The notes under the pieces are model-generated. The model saw nothing but the letters and a program-made list of their open reading frames with translations. It did not search any database and was not told where the DNA came from. The position numbers and the translations under genes were made by a program. This document shows, piece after piece, positions 1 through 8,900 of a stretch of 64,000 nucleotides of DNA. The stretch comes from Streptomyces sp. NBC_01803. Lineage in GTDB: Bacteria > Actinomycetota > Actinomycetes > Streptomycetales > Streptomycetaceae. The DNA lies in the NCBI RefSeq assembly GCF_035917415.1, contig NZ_CP109073.1, forward strand, positions 2,453,501 through 2,517,500, written 5' to 3'. Every line of letters begins with the position of its first letter. The first letter of the stretch is position 1.

Positions 1-399
1 GACGACCTGGAGGATCGGGGTCACCGGCACGTTGAACCAGGTGGCCACGGACTGCGCGCCCGGCATCGGGTAGCCGGGCATGGTGTCCCACTTCCAGTCG
101 ACGATCGCGACCCAGCGCTCGCGGCCGTTGACGATGCCGATCACATGGACGTCCGGCGGGGACACGTACACGCCGTCGGCGGCCGGGAGAAGGGGATCGC
201 TGACCATGATCAGGCAGCCGAGCCCGACCAGCGTCTCATCGGTGCTCAACGTGGCGCTGCTCAGCGTCTCCGGGGCCGCGCCGGCGGCCGGGATGTCGGG
301 TCCGCAGCCCTCGTCCCCGGCCCGCGCGGGCGGGCCGACCGAGGCCGCCAGAGTGAGGACGGCCGCGAGGCTGAGAGCCGCCGTTGATCTGCGCCGCAC
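1..399 (-). CDS. Secreted protein of unknown function, C-terminus outside window
   Basis: The frame is open from a GTG at 399 to the window edge (133 codons). A GGAGG lies about 6 bases upstream of the GTG. The N-terminus is a Sec signal peptide: VRRRS, a hydrophobic stretch of Leu/Ala, then an Ala-rich cleavage region ending PARAG near residue 28, so the mature protein begins near GDEGCGPD and is exported. The mature part contains two Cys (CGPD and GLGCLIM) and a WVAIVDWKW stretch. I do not recognise a family. It is followed by the metal importer genes on the same strand but nothing ties it to them. Confidence 0.7.
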   Translation of the reverse strand, partial: MRRRSTAALSLAAVLTLAASVGPPARAGDEGCGPDIPAAGAAPETLSSATLSTDETLVGLGCLIMVSDPLLPAADGVYVSPPDVHVIGIVNGRERWVAIVDWKWDTMPGYPMPGAQSVATWFNVPVTPILQVV

Positions 400-474
400 C
401 GCCGCCTCCAGAGATCCGCTTCCCCAGCCCCCCGCCGGGAATGGCGTCGCATACTAGCAGGCCGCCGGGCGGCG

Positions 475-1233
475 TCAGCGACGGGCCGCCGAGGGATCGA
501 AGCCGAACGGGAGCTCAAGTCGGTGACGCTTCAACAGCTCGTCGTTGGACAGGAGTTCGTGCGTCGGGCCATCGGCGGCGAGCACGCCCTCGCTGAGGAT
601 GACCGACCGCGGGCACAACTCCAGCGCGTACGGCAGGTCATGGGTGACCATGAGGACCGTGAGGTCCAACGAGAGCAGGATGTCGGCCAGTTCCCGGCGG
701 GCGGCCGGGTCCAGGTTGGCCGAGGGCTCGTCGAGCACCAGGATCTCCGGGTCCATGGCGAGCACAGTGGCGACGGCGACCCGCCGCCGCTGCCCGAACG
801 AGAGGTGGTGCGGCGGCCGGTCGGCGAAGCCGACCATGCCGACGCGATCGAGCGCCCGCGTCACCCGGGCGTCCAACTCGGCACCGCGCACGCCCGCGTT
901 GGCCGGGCCGAACGCCACGTCGTCCCGGACGGTCGGCATGAAGAGCTGGTCGTCGGGGTCCTGGAAGACGACGCCGACACGGCGGCGGATCTCCCCCATG
1001 GTGTCCGCGCGGACCGGCAGCCCGGCGACGTGGACGCTGCCCGCGCCGGCCGTGAGGATGCCGTTGAGGTGGAGCACGAGGGTCGTCTTACCCGCGCCGT
1101 TGGGGCCGAGGAGCGCGACGCGCTCGCCGCGCGCGAGGGTGAGGTCGACGCCGAACAGGGCCTGATGCCCGTCCGGGTAGGCGTAGGCGAGGCCGGCCAC
1201 CGCGAGCACGGGGCTGTCGGCGGGCTGGGTCAT
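475..1233 (-). CDS. cbiO: ECF-type metal importer ATPase CbiO/NikO
   Basis: ATP-binding subunit (252 aa) that powers nickel or cobalt uptake through the CbiMQ membrane complex. Walker A GPNGAGKTT has its Lys near residue 49, the ABC signature reads LSFGQ, and Walker B is ILVLDEPSANLD. The phrase VFQDPDDQLFMPTVRDDV is typical of CbiO/EcfA proteins, where it forms the Q-loop region. The start at 1233 is chosen because its ATG overlaps the cbiQ stop as ATGA, implying translational coupling; an in-frame ATG three codons earlier is also possible. It is the last gene of cbiM-cbiQ-cbiO. The metal cannot be read from this subunit; the promoter suggests nickel. Confidence 0.9.
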   Translation of the reverse strand: MTQPADSPVLAVAGLAYAYPDGHQALFGVDLTLARGERVALLGPNGAGKTTLVLHLNGILTAGAGSVHVAGLPVRADTMGEIRRRVGVVFQDPDDQLFMPTVRDDVAFGPANAGVRGAELDARVTRALDRVGMVGFADRPPHHLSFGQRRRVAVATVLAMDPEILVLDEPSANLDPAARRELADILLSLDLTVLMVTHDLPYALELCPRSVILSEGVLAADGPTHELLSNDELLKRHRLELPFGFDPSAARR

Positions 1234-2168
1234 AGGGTCCATCCCAGCACACAGGCCACGAGCGCCGTCGCGGGGAGGGCGGCGGCGCGGGCCCAGGTGG
1301 CGCGGCCGGCCGTGAGCCGGTCGATGACGGGCGCGGTCCCGGTGTATCCCCGGCTGAGCATGGCGAGATGGACGCGCTCGCCGCGCTCGTAGCAGCGGAT
1401 GAACAGCGCGCCGGCGGTCTTGGCGAGCACGCCCCACTGCCGGACGCCGCGCGCGGTGAAGCCCCGCGATTCGCGGGCGACGCGCATCCGGCGCAGCTCG
1501 TCGGAGATCACGTCGGCGTAGCGGAGCATGAACGCGGCGATCTGCACCAGGAGCGGTGGCAGCCGCAGGCGCTGGAGCCCGAGGAGAACGTCGCGCAGCT
1601 CGGTGGTGGCGGCGAGCAGCACGGAGGCGGCGACGCCGATGGTGCCCTTGGCGAGGATGTTCCACGCGCTCCACAGCCCGGACTCGCTCAGCGAGAGCCC
1701 GAGCCAGGTGACCCGGGAGCCCTCGGCGAGGAACGGCAGGAGCAGCGCGAAGGTGACGAACGGCAGCTCGATGAGCATCCGCCGCAGGACGAAGCCCGGC
1801 GTGAGGCGCGCGGTCGCGGCGACGGCGGCGAGCAGCGCGGCGTGCGCGCCGAACGCCCAGACCGCCTCGCGGGGCGTGGCGACGACGACGAGGACGAAGC
1901 CGAAGACGGCGACGAGCTTGCAGTGCGCGGGCAGGGCGTGCACCGGGGAGTCACCGGGCCGGTAGAGACCCCGCGCCCCGGCGGGCACCCGCCGCTTGGT
2001 GGGAGCGGACAGAACGACGCGCCGGCCCGGGTCGGCGGAGGCGGGCCGGGACGTGGCGTCGGCCGACGACGCCCCCGAAGCGCTCACCGATCGGGCGGGC
2101 GGGACGTCCATGGCGGTCGTGGCGGCGCTCCCGCCCGGGAGCGCGGCCGGATCGTCGCGTGGCGGCAC
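1230..2168 (-). CDS. cbiQ: ECF-type metal importer transmembrane subunit CbiQ/NikQ
   Basis: Membrane T component (312 aa) coupling the ATPase to the CbiM substrate-binding part. It has several hydrophobic segments (for example LVAVFGFVLVVVAT and FVTFALLLPFLAEG) and the cytoplasmic Ala-Arg-Gly helix ARESRGFTARG followed later by LSRGYTG, the pair of motifs that docks on the ATPases. The first 65 or so residues are a proline- and alanine-rich extension not needed by the family, so the true start may be one of the internal starts rather than the GTG at 2168. It begins four bases after the cbiM stop and overlaps cbiO. Confidence 0.88.
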   Translation of the reverse strand: MPPRDDPAALPGGSAATTAMDVPPARSVSASGASSADATSRPASADPGRRVVLSAPTKRRVPAGARGLYRPGDSPVHALPAHCKLVAVFGFVLVVVATPREAVWAFGAHAALLAAVAATARLTPGFVLRRMLIELPFVTFALLLPFLAEGSRVTWLGLSLSESGLWSAWNILAKGTIGVAASVLLAATTELRDVLLGLQRLRLPPLLVQIAAFMLRYADVISDELRRMRVARESRGFTARGVRQWGVLAKTAGALFIRCYERGERVHLAMLSRGYTGTAPVIDRLTAGRATWARAAALPATALVACVLGWTL

Positions 2169-2172
2169 CCGG

Positions 2173-3261
2173 TCAGACCCTTTCCGGCTCGGGCCGGGGC
2201 TCGGCCCCGTGCTCGGGGGTGGGGGCCGGGACGGTGGTGCGGCGGCGGACCACGAGGAAGATCCCGGTGCCGGCGGCCAGGGTGAGGGCGACGCCCGCCG
2301 CGCCGGCCAGGCCGACCGAGAGGCGTTCGTCGTCGATGTCCTCGACGCCGTAGTCGGCCAGGGGTGAGTCGGCGAGGTCGTGTTCCTCCGCCCGCTCGGC
2401 TATGCCCTCGTCGGTGGCGACCCGCTCCAGGCCGTCCGGGGCGGCGGAGGCGTAGAAGCTGACGAACGCGGCGCAGACCAGCGTCACCGCGACGCCGGCC
2501 AGCCACAGCGGGCGCGGCGAACGACGCGGGGCCGCGGCCGGGGCCACCGCGACCGGCACGGCGGCGGGGGCGGGGGCGGGGGCGCCGCCGCCGCGGATCT
2601 CCAGGGCCGGGCGGACCAGGCCGGACGCGGCGCGCACCAGGTCGGGGCGGACGGCCAGCACGGCGCCGACCGTGGCCGTGGTGATCGCGGCCTCGCCGAG
2701 CCCGATCAGCAGGTGCACGCCCGTCATCGCGGCGAAGACCCGGCCCAGCGAGACGTCGGCCGTGCCGCCGATCGCGTAGAGGCCGGTGAACGCGATGGCG
2801 GAGCACGGCACCGAGAGGAACGCGGCGGTGAACGCGGCGATCCCGGCCGAGCGGCGACCGCGCGGCAGCACGCGCGCCAGGCCGTGGAAGACGGCGTGCG
2901 CGACGACGACGGTGACCACGCCCATGAGCGTGATGTTGGTGCCGAGCGCGGTGAGGCCGCCGTCGGCGAAGAGCAGGGCCTGTGTCAGCAGCACGACGGA
3001 CAGGCAGAGCACGGCGGTGAACGGTCCGACCAGGATGGCGGCGAGCGCGCCGCCCAGCAGGTGTCCGCTGGTCCCGGCGCCCACCGGGAAGTTGAGCATC
3101 TGGACGGCGAAGACGAACGCGGCGACCAGGCCGGCCAGCGGCGCGGCGCGCTCCTCCAGCTCGCGGCGGGCCCCGCGCAGCGAGATGGCGACCGCGGCGG
3201 CGGCGACCGCGCCGGTGGCCAACGAGACCGGTGCGTTGAGGAATCCGTCGGGGACGTGCAT
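2173..3261 (-). CDS. cbiM: CbiM/NikM metal-binding subunit fused to a PDGLE (CbiN/NikN-like) domain
   Basis: Substrate-specific membrane component (362 aa) of the importer. The N-terminus MHVPDGFL is the family hallmark: the amino terminus and His2 form the metal site. Hydrophobic helices fill residues 1-210, with NFPVGAGTSGHLLGG as a second conserved block whose His is also a likely ligand. After a Pro/Ala linker (about 220-240) a second unit has one helix, then SAAPDGLERV, the PDGLE motif of CbiN/NikN-like partners, an acidic loop, and a final helix. In many genomes these are separate genes; here they are fused. First gene of the operon; its promoter carries a Nur-like box. Confidence 0.9.
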   Translation of the reverse strand: MHVPDGFLNAPVSLATGAVAAAAVAISLRGARRELEERAAPLAGLVAAFVFAVQMLNFPVGAGTSGHLLGGALAAILVGPFTAVLCLSVVLLTQALLFADGGLTALGTNITLMGVVTVVVAHAVFHGLARVLPRGRRSAGIAAFTAAFLSVPCSAIAFTGLYAIGGTADVSLGRVFAAMTGVHLLIGLGEAAITTATVGAVLAVRPDLVRAASGLVRPALEIRGGGAPAPAPAAVPVAVAPAAAPRRSPRPLWLAGVAVTLVCAAFVSFYASAAPDGLERVATDEGIAERAEEHDLADSPLADYGVEDIDDERLSVGLAGAAGVALTLAAGTGIFLVVRRRTTVPAPTPEHGAEPRPEPERV

Positions 3262-3365
3262 GGCGGTCTCGCTCTCCGTGGCACGGGGCGGTCAGTGGGT
3301 CAGTGGGGGGGCGCGGGCGCGGCGGGACCGCCCGGCGGCCACCACTCCTTGATAATAAAGCCCTG

Positions 3366-3382
3366 TTGCGAACTCCTTGCAA
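3366..3382 (-). promoter_or_regulatory. Nur-like nickel-responsive operator upstream of cbiM
   Basis: The site reads TTGCGA-ACTCC-TTGCAA on the plus strand. It fits the consensus tTGCaa-N5-ttGCAA described for the nickel repressor Nur of Streptomyces coelicolor, with one base changed in one half-site. It lies about 105-120 bases before the cbiM ATG. On the minus strand its TTGCAA could serve as a -35, with A/T-rich -10 candidates (TTTATT, TATTAT) 17-19 bases on, so a bound repressor would block the promoter. No cobalamin riboswitch core was seen in the leader. Confidence 0.6.
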
Positions 3383-3430
3383 GAGCGTCCGTCACACATC
3401 TGATGACGGAATGAAGATACGAAGATGTGT

Positions 3431-3477
3431 CGAAGCCCGGCACCGGGACGCCACGGGGGCTCCGGTGCCGGGCTTCG
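3431..3477 (-). terminator. Strong hairpin terminator after the MMPL gene
   Basis: A perfect 16-bp inverted repeat (CGAAGCCCGGCACCGG at 3431-3446 and its complement at 3462-3477) encloses a 15-base loop. It lies 31 bases past the stop of the minus-strand MMPL gene and before the cbiM promoter. No long U tract follows, as is usual in this group. Confidence 0.8.
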
Positions 3478-3507
3478 TCACAAGACCCGGTCAGCGCGAG
3501 GGACCGG

Positions 3508-5760
3508 TCAGCTCACGGAAGCGGGCTCCCGATCGCGCTTGACGGCGTCCCGGCCCTTGCCGTTGGCCTTCAGGTACTTCTCCAGCGAATCGCCCTCGAC
3601 GTCCACGTTCGGCATGACGCGGTCGATCCACTTCGGCAGCCACCACGCCCGCTCGCCGATCAGGCCCATGACGGCCGGAACGATCGTCATCCGGACCACG
3701 AAGGCGTCCAGCAGAACGGCGACGGCCAGACCGAAGCCGATCATCTTGACCATGGAGTCGTCGGTCGGGATCGCGAAGCCCGCGAAGACGCTGATCATGA
3801 TGATGGCGGCGGCCGTGACCACCCGGGCGTTCAGGTTGAAGCCCGTGACCACCGACTGGTGGGCGTCCTCGCCGTGCACATGCGCCTCGCGCATGCGGGT
3901 CACGAGGAAGACCTCGTAGTCCATGGCGAGACCGAAGATCACGCCGACCATGAAGATCGGCATCATGCTCATGATCGGGCCGGTCTCCTCGACCCCGATG
4001 AGCCCGGCACCCCAGCCCCACTGGAAGACCGCCACCACCGCGCCGAGCGCGGCCAGGACGGACAGCAGGAAGCCGAGGGCGGCCTTCAGCGGCACCACGA
4101 TCGAACGGAAGACCAGGATCAGCAGGAGGAACGCCAGGCCGACCACCAGGGCCAGGTACGGCACCAGCGCGTCGGTCATCACCTGCGAGAAGTCGATGTT
4201 GATCGCGGCGGCGCCGGTGACCAGGATGTCCGTGCCGGTGTCCGACTCCAGTCCGGGCACGACGACGTCGCGCAGGTGGTGGACCAGGTCGGCGGTGTCG
4301 TGGTCGGAGGGGCCGGTGGACGGGAAGACGAGCACCGTCGCCATCGTGCCGTCGCTGTTGAACATGGCGGGCGCCGTGCCCACGATGCCCTCGGTGCCGT
4401 CCAGCTCCGCCGACACGGTGTCGGCGGCACTGGCCAGGTCCGTGCCGTCCCCGGCCTCCAGCGACAGCATGAGCGGGCCGTTGAAGCCCGGGCCGAAGCC
4501 CTCGCTCAGCATGTCGTACGCCTTGCGCTGCGTGGACTCCTCGGGCTGGGTGCCGTCGTCCGGCAGGCCCAGCTCCATCCCGGCGACCGGCGCGGCGAGC
4601 ACGCCCAGGCCGATGATCGAGACCGCCAGCACGAGGGCCGGACGGCGCAGTATCCCGCGGGCGTAGCGCACGCCGCGGTTCTCCTTGCCGTTCTTCGTCA
4701 GGCCGGTGGGGACGCCGGTCCCCGGGTTGGCCTGGCGGACCCGGCGGCCGAAGATGCGCTTGCCGGTGAGGGCCAGCGCGGCGGGGACCAGGGTCAGCGC
4801 GATGAGGACGGCCAGCGCCACGGTGGCGGCGGCGGCCAGACCCATCTTGGTCAGCAGCGGGACGTTGACGATCGCCAGACCGCCCAGCGCGATGACGACC
4901 GTGAGGCCCGCGAAGACGACCGCGGAACCGGCGGTGCCCACGGCACGGCCGACCGCCTCGTCGCGCTCGTGCCCCTCGATCAGCTCCGCCCGGTACCGGG
5001 AGACGATGAACAGCGCGTAGTCGATGCCGACCGCCAGGCCGATCATGCTGGCCAGGATGCCGGTGGTCTCGGTCAGGTCGAAGACCGTGCTCAGCGCGGT
5101 GATGCCCAGCGTGCCGGCCATCACGCCGATGAAGGCCGTGATGACGGGCAGCCCGGCGGCGATCAGCGAGCCGAAGGTGATGAAGAGGACCACCAGGGCG
5201 ACGCCCAGGCCGATCATCTCGGCGGCGCTGCCCATCTCCTCCTCGCCGAGGGCCACCTGACCGCCGGCCTCGACGGTCATCCCCGCGTCACGGCCGGTTT
5301 CGAGGGCGGCCATGAGCTGCTCGTGCATCTCATCGGTGATGTCGCCGAAGCCCGCGTCGTAGTCCACCGTCGCGTAGGCGATGGTCCCGTCTTCGCTGAC
5401 ATTGGCGTTGTCGTCGGCGTAGGGGTCGGTGACGCCGACCACCTTGTCGCCGGACTCCAGCTCGGCGAGCACGGAGCGCACGGCCTCCGCGTACTGCGCG
5501 CCGGCGATGTCCTGACCTTCGGGGACCTCGAAGACGACGGTGCTTTCGAGCGCGTCCGCGTTCGCTTCGGGGAACTCCTCCTCCATCAGGTCGAGGGCTT
5601 CTTGCGACTCGGTGCCGGGCAGTGCGAAGTCTTCCGCTACCGCCCCGCTGGACGAGGCCGCGCCGGCGCCGATGCCGAAGAGCAGCGCCACCCACAGCAG
5701 CACCACCCACCAGCGGCGTCTGAAGCACAGGCGGCCGAGTTTGTACAGAAACGTAGCCAC
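3508..5760 (-). CDS. MMPL family RND-type membrane transporter
   Basis: A 750-residue exporter of the actinobacterial MMPL family, which moves lipids or small hydrophobic compounds across the membrane using the proton gradient. The layout is typical: one helix near residues 15-36, an extracytoplasmic domain (about 40-175), five helices, a cytoplasmic linker, then a second helix, second extracytoplasmic domain and five more helices. The segment IGLAVGIDYALFIVSRYR in repeat one and FGLAMDYEVFLVTRMREA in repeat two carry the conserved Asp-Tyr pairs of the proton relay. The start is GTG at 5760 with AGGAG upstream. It is divergent from the tricorn gene. The substrate cannot be read from sequence. 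Confidence 0.92.
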   Translation of the reverse strand: MATFLYKLGRLCFRRRWWVVLLWVALLFGIGAGAASSSGAVAEDFALPGTESQEALDLMEEEFPEANADALESTVVFEVPEGQDIAGAQYAEAVRSVLAELESGDKVVGVTDPYADDNANVSEDGTIAYATVDYDAGFGDITDEMHEQLMAALETGRDAGMTVEAGGQVALGEEEMGSAAEMIGLGVALVVLFITFGSLIAAGLPVITAFIGVMAGTLGITALSTVFDLTETTGILASMIGLAVGIDYALFIVSRYRAELIEGHERDEAVGRAVGTAGSAVVFAGLTVVIALGGLAIVNVPLLTKMGLAAAATVALAVLIALTLVPAALALTGKRIFGRRVRQANPGTGVPTGLTKNGKENRGVRYARGILRRPALVLAVSIIGLGVLAAPVAGMELGLPDDGTQPEESTQRKAYDMLSEGFGPGFNGPLMLSLEAGDGTDLASAADTVSAELDGTEGIVGTAPAMFNSDGTMATVLVFPSTGPSDHDTADLVHHLRDVVVPGLESDTGTDILVTGAAAINIDFSQVMTDALVPYLALVVGLAFLLLILVFRSIVVPLKAALGFLLSVLAALGAVVAVFQWGWGAGLIGVEETGPIMSMMPIFMVGVIFGLAMDYEVFLVTRMREAHVHGEDAHQSVVTGFNLNARVVTAAAIIMISVFAGFAIPTDDSMVKMIGFGLAVAVLLDAFVVRMTIVPAVMGLIGERAWWLPKWIDRVMPNVDVEGDSLEKYLKANGKGRDAVKRDREPASVS

Positions 5761-5877
5761 GGGGCAGGTTCTCCTGTCCGGGTGTCGTGGATCAACAAAG
5801 CAAAGAGCAGAAAAGAGGTGTCAGCTCATGGCACGAGACGCGCCACCAGCACCGCAGGATGAGCGGACAGGGCCAAA

Positions 5878-5893
5878 TGTGACCCAGATCACA
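5878..5893. promoter_or_regulatory. Crp/FNR-type palindrome between MMPL and tricorn genes
   Basis: TGTGA-CCCAGA-TCACA is a perfect TGTGA-N6-TCACA palindrome, the consensus for CRP of enterobacteria and Mycobacterium tuberculosis and close to the Streptomyces Crp site. It lies 118-133 bases before the MMPL start and 55-70 bases before the tricorn start, so it could affect either. Confidence 0.5.
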
Positions 5894-5947
5894 CCCGCCG
5901 CCTCTTTGTGACTTGCCGGGGCTATCGGCGAACCGAAGCATGGAACC

Positions 5948-8900
5948 GTGAGCGACGAATCCAACTCATCCGCCGTCCCCCCGAAACAATCCGAGGAGTG
6001 TGACGGATATCTGCGTTTCCCGCATCTTCATGGTGAACTGCTGTGTTTTGTCGCCGAGGACGATCTCTGGCTGGCACCGCTGCCCACCGCCGACCGTGAC
6101 GTCCCACGGGCCTGGCGGCTCACGGCCGATCGTACCCGGGTCGGTCCGCCGCGCTTTTCCCCGGACGGGCGCCACATCGCGTTCACCAGCTGGCGGACGC
6201 TGGATCCGGAGATTCACCTCGCCCCGGTGGACGGCGGCCCGGTCCGCCAGCTCAGCCACTGGGGTTCCTACGACACCAGGGTCTGCGGCTGGACACCGGA
6301 CGACGGCCCCGGCGTCAGCCGCGTCCTGGCCGTGGGGTCGCACAATCAGCCGTTCTCGCACTTCACCTGGGCCTACACGGTGCCGGTCGAGGGCGGTCCC
6401 GGCGAGCAGCTCCCGTGGGGGCCGGTGGCCGACATCGCGGTCAACGGCTGCGGCGGCGAGCGGCGCACGCTGCTGCTGACCGGGAAGGCGCCGCACGAGC
6501 CGGCCGACTGGAAGCGCTACCGCGGTGGCGCGATGGGCAAGCTGTGGCTGCACGGGCAGCGGCTGCTGCCGGACCTGAAGGGCCACCTCGACAGCCCGAT
6601 GTTCGTCGGTGACCGGATCGCCTTCCTTTCCGACCACGAGGGAGTGGGGAACCTCTATTCCTGCCGCCCGGACGGTTCGGAGCTGTGGCGGCACAGCGAT
6701 CACGACGCCTTCTACGCCCGGCACGCCGCGACGGACGGGCGGCGGGTGATCTACCAGTGCGGCGGGGATCTGTGGCTCGCGGAGAACCTCGCGCCCGGTT
6801 CCGTCCCCCGTCGGCTCAACGTGCGGCTCGGCGGGCCGCGCACCGGCCGCCGCCCGTACCAGGTGCGGACCTCGGGCACCATCGACGCGCTCACCGTGGA
6901 CGCCACCGGCCGGGCCAGCGCGCTGAGCGTGCGGGGCGCGCTGTACTGGCTCACCCACCGCGACGGGCCGGCGCGTGCCCTCGCCGCCACGCCGGGCGTG
7001 CGGGTGCGGTCGCCGGAGATGCTCGGGGACACCGGGCGGATCGCGTACGTCACGGACGCGGCGGGCGAGGACAGCATCGAGATCGCCTACCTGCCCCGGG
7101 CCAGCGGCGGACAGGACCCGCGCCGGCTCGGGCTGTCCCCCGGGGCGCTGGGCCGGGTGCTGGAGCTGACCGCGTCGCCGGACGGCCAGACGCTGGCGGT
7201 GGCCACGCACGACGGACGGCTGCTCGTCATCGGCGTGCCGGAGACCCCGGCGCTGCCGGAGGACGAGCCGGAGGACGGGCCGGAGGACGAGCCGGGGGGC
7301 GAGCCGGAGGAGGCGGCCGGAGAGGGAGAGGCCGAGGAGACCGAGGGGCCTGAAGAGGAGACCCGGGAGACCGAGGGGGCCGGGGAAGCCGGGGAAGCCG
7401 GGGAGACCCGGCAGACCGAGGGGGCCGGGGACGGTGCGGTGTCCGCCGAGGGTGAGGTCCGGGAGCTGATCCGGTCGGTGAACGGGCCGGTGCGGGATCT
7501 CGCGTTCTCGCCCGACTCCGCCTGGCTGACCTGGGCGCACCCGGGCATCGGGCGGTCGCTCAGCCAGATCAAGATCGCGCGCCTGACGTCCGCCGAACCG
7601 GTGATCCTCGATGTCACGGACGGCCGTTTCGAGGACGAGGAGCCGGTGTTCACCCGGGACGGCCGGTATCTGGCGTTCTTGTCCTGGCGCGGCTTCGACC
7701 CGGTCTACGACGTGCACACCGGCGACCTGTCGTTCCCGCTGGGCTGCCGGCCGTATCTGGTCCCGCTCTCCTCCGCGACCCGCTCACCGTTCGCCATCAC
7801 GCCCGAGGGCCGGCCGGCGGCCGGCGGGCTGGATCCGGCCGACACGGGCGGGGAGGAGGGCGCGGTGCTGGTGGAGGCCGAGGGGCTGAGCAGCCGCGTG
7901 ACGCCGTTCCCGGTGGCGGCCTCGAAGTACTCCTCGCTCCAACCGGTCAGCGGTGGCGGCCTGGTGTGGCTGCGCTGGCCGATCTCGGGCGCGCTGGGCG
8001 AGACGTTCGTCAATCCCGACGACACCTCGGGGAAGCCGACGCTGGAGCACTTCGACCTGGCCAAGGCCAAACGGACCGAACTCACCGACGACGTGGACTG
8101 GTTCGCGCCCAGCGGTGACGGGACGCGGCTGGTGGTGTGCGAGGACGAGAACCTGCGGGCGGTGCCGGCCGCCGAGAGCGGCGACAGCGACTCGACGGTC
8201 CATGTCGACCTGCGGCGGATCGTGCATGTCGCGGACCCGGCCGCCGAGTGGCGGCAGGCGTTCGACGAGGCGGGCCGGATCGTCCGGGACTACTTCTGGG
8301 AGCCGGGGATGTGCGGCGTGGACTGGCCGACGGTGCTCGCCCAGTACCGGCCGCTGGTCGAACGGGTCGCCAGCCCCGACGAGTTCGCCGATCTGCTCTG
8401 GGAAACGCTGGGCGAGCTGGGCACGTCGCACGCCTACGTGTACTCCGCGCGCCGCGACGAGGGCCCGCCGCACTATCAGCGGGCGCAGGGCCTGCTGGGC
8501 GTCAACTTCGCCCGCACCAAGGACCGTTCCTGGCAGGTCGCGCGGGTGCTGCCGGGTGACTCCTCGGACACCAAAGCGCGATCTCCGCTGGCCGGCAGCG
8601 GCGTTCGCGAGGGCGCGGTACTGACGCACGTCGGCGGGCGGCCCGTTGACCCGGACGCCGGGCCATGGCCGCTGCTGGCGGGCACCGGGGGCACCAGCGT
8701 GGAGCTGACGTTCGCCGAGGAGGACGGGCGGCGGCGCCGGATCGCGGTGGTGCCGCTGGTGGACGACCGGCCGCTGCGCTACCAGGACTGGGTGACCAGG
8801 CGGCGCGAGGTGGTGCGGGAGCTGAGCGAGGGCCGGTGCGGGTATGTGCACATCCCGGATATGGGTGGCTCGGGGTGGGCCCAGTTCAACCGGGACCTGC

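Noticed and set aside
3262..3430. Cobalamin riboswitch before the metal importer
   Set aside because: The leader is short and shows no B12-box-like core; a Nur-type operator explains control better.
3427..5862. An 811-codon plus-strand frame opposite the MMPL gene
   Set aside because: It is antisense to a complete membrane transporter and gives a His/Asp/Gln-rich nonsense protein.
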